A DNA stretch of 64,000 bases from Pseudomonas graminis (GTDB lineage: Bacteria > Pseudomonadota > Gammaproteobacteria > Pseudomonadales > Pseudomonadaceae), in assembly GCF_001705435.1 (NCBI RefSeq), contig NZ_MDEN01000058.1:1-64000 (forward strand), in the 5' to 3' direction. Below, piece by piece: positions 63,416-64,000 of the stretch. A program made the translations under genes and the position numbers. The stretch's first letter is position 1. Every line of letters begins with the position of its first letter. The notes beneath the pieces were generated by a model that was not told where the DNA came from, searched no databases, and saw nothing but the letters and a program-made list of their open reading frames with translations.

Positions 63416-64000
63416 AAAGCACTCCGACGCCCGCATTCGACCCAGTGCTCGACCCGAACAGCGACGCCGGCACCAGCCGCGACGCCATCGGCCTTGGCCA
63501 GGTCGCCGGCAAAGGACTGAACACCTTGCACGGCACGATCCTGACGCTGGAAGACATCAGCGTCAGTTTCGACGGTTTCAAGGCCCTCAACGATCTGAAT
63601 CTGTACATCCGCGTCGGCGAGCTGCGTTGCATCATCGGCCCCAACGGCGCGGGCAAGACCACGCTGATGGACGTGATCACCGGCAAGACCCGCCCCAGTC
63701 ACGGCAAGGCCTGGTTCGGCGAAACCCTCGATCTGACCAAGATGAGCGAAGTGCAGATCGCCCAGGCCGGCATCGGCCGCAAGTTTCAGAAACCGACGGT
63801 GTTTGAAGCGCTGAGCGTGTTCGAAAACCTGGAGTTGGCGCAGAAGACCGACAAATCGGTGTGGGCCAGCCTGCGGGCAAAGCTCAATGGCGAACAGCGC
63901 GACCGCATCGACGAGGTGCTGGAGACCATTCGCCTGAGCGCGTCGATGTCGCGCCTCGCCGGGCTGTTGTCCCACGGTCAGAAGCAGTTTCTGGAGATCG
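63412..64000 (+). CDS. urtD: urea ABC transporter, ATP-binding protein UrtD (5' part)
   Basis: The first 196 codons; the gene runs off the window. The N-terminus has a ~40-residue extension, then the ABC domain: Walker A GPNGAGKTT (near residue 76), Q-loop in GRKFQKPTVFEALSVFENL, and the ABC signature LSHGQKQ just before the edge. UrtE and possibly urease genes are expected beyond. Confidence 0.94.
   Translation, partial: MKSTPTPAFDPVLDPNSDAGTSRDAIGLGQVAGKGLNTLHGTILTLEDISVSFDGFKALNDLNLYIRVGELRCIIGPNGAGKTTLMDVITGKTRPSHGKAWFGETLDLTKMSEVQIAQAGIGRKFQKPTVFEALSVFENLELAQKTDKSVWASLRAKLNGEQRDRIDEVLETIRLSASMSRLAGLLSHGQKQFLEI

Overview
The window reads as chromosome of a Pseudomonas (GC-rich, gammaproteobacterial), probably of the fluorescens/syringae side of the genus. 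The block speA - yciH/sui1 - NUDIX - DUF2333 - gcbA - dsbD - aroQ - accB - accC - prmA - DUF3426 - dusB - fis - purH - purD - retS - marC keeps the order I know from P. aeruginosa. So does the vitamin B12 block cobJ-cobI-cobH-cobG / cobL-cbiD-cobK. The species cannot be fixed from the sequence alone.

Layout. (1) 1-3.7 kb: the 3' end of an Ig-like-repeat surface or secreted protein, a REP-associated tyrosine transposase (RAYT), a cluster of 47-nt palindromic repeats and an AraC regulator. (2) 3.7-7.4 kb: a thiolase and a divergent SDR reductase plus MaoC hydratase, which together look like an acyl-CoA/acyl-ACP module. (3) 7.6-12.9 kb: a MazG-like hydrolase, cmoM, two DUF4136 lipoproteins, pbpC and a small membrane protein. 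(4) 13.0-20.3 kb: a bacterial alpha-2-macroglobulin (partner of PbpC), a MATE exporter and a lipoprotein esterase. (5) 20.4-42.1 kb: the conserved core block from speA to marC, covering polyamine, fatty-acid, purine and aromatic synthesis, periplasmic thiol chemistry, c-di-GMP synthesis (GcbA), the hybrid kinase RetS, and dusB-fis. (6) 42.1-44.3 kb: a compact three-gene operon of unknown function whose three products look like divergent paralogues of one another. (7) 44.6-52.3 kb: corrin-ring synthesis. (8) 52.4-55.3 kb: a copper-handling set (DUF2946, PCu(A)C, DUF2946, PepSY) without an adjacent TonB receptor. (9) 55.6-59.0 kb: a 1154-residue dermonecrotic-toxin-type protein (DUF6543 family by my reading) whose C-terminus resembles an ADP-ribosyltransferase fold. 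(10) 59.3-64.0 kb: the urea ABC transporter urtABCD, cut by the window end, with a good sigma-54 promoter candidate in front.

Repeats are abundant and of several families: the 47-nt palindrome close to the RAYT (five full copies plus partial ones), GTAG-headed REPs and a REPIN, a second GCGAGCAAGCTCGC-type REP family, and smaller palindromes. No rRNA, tRNA or CRISPR array was seen. The best candidates for undescribed biology are the triple-paralogue operon (42105-44293), the C-terminus of the large toxin-like protein, and the 47-nt palindrome/RAYT system with its RBS-masking hairpin.
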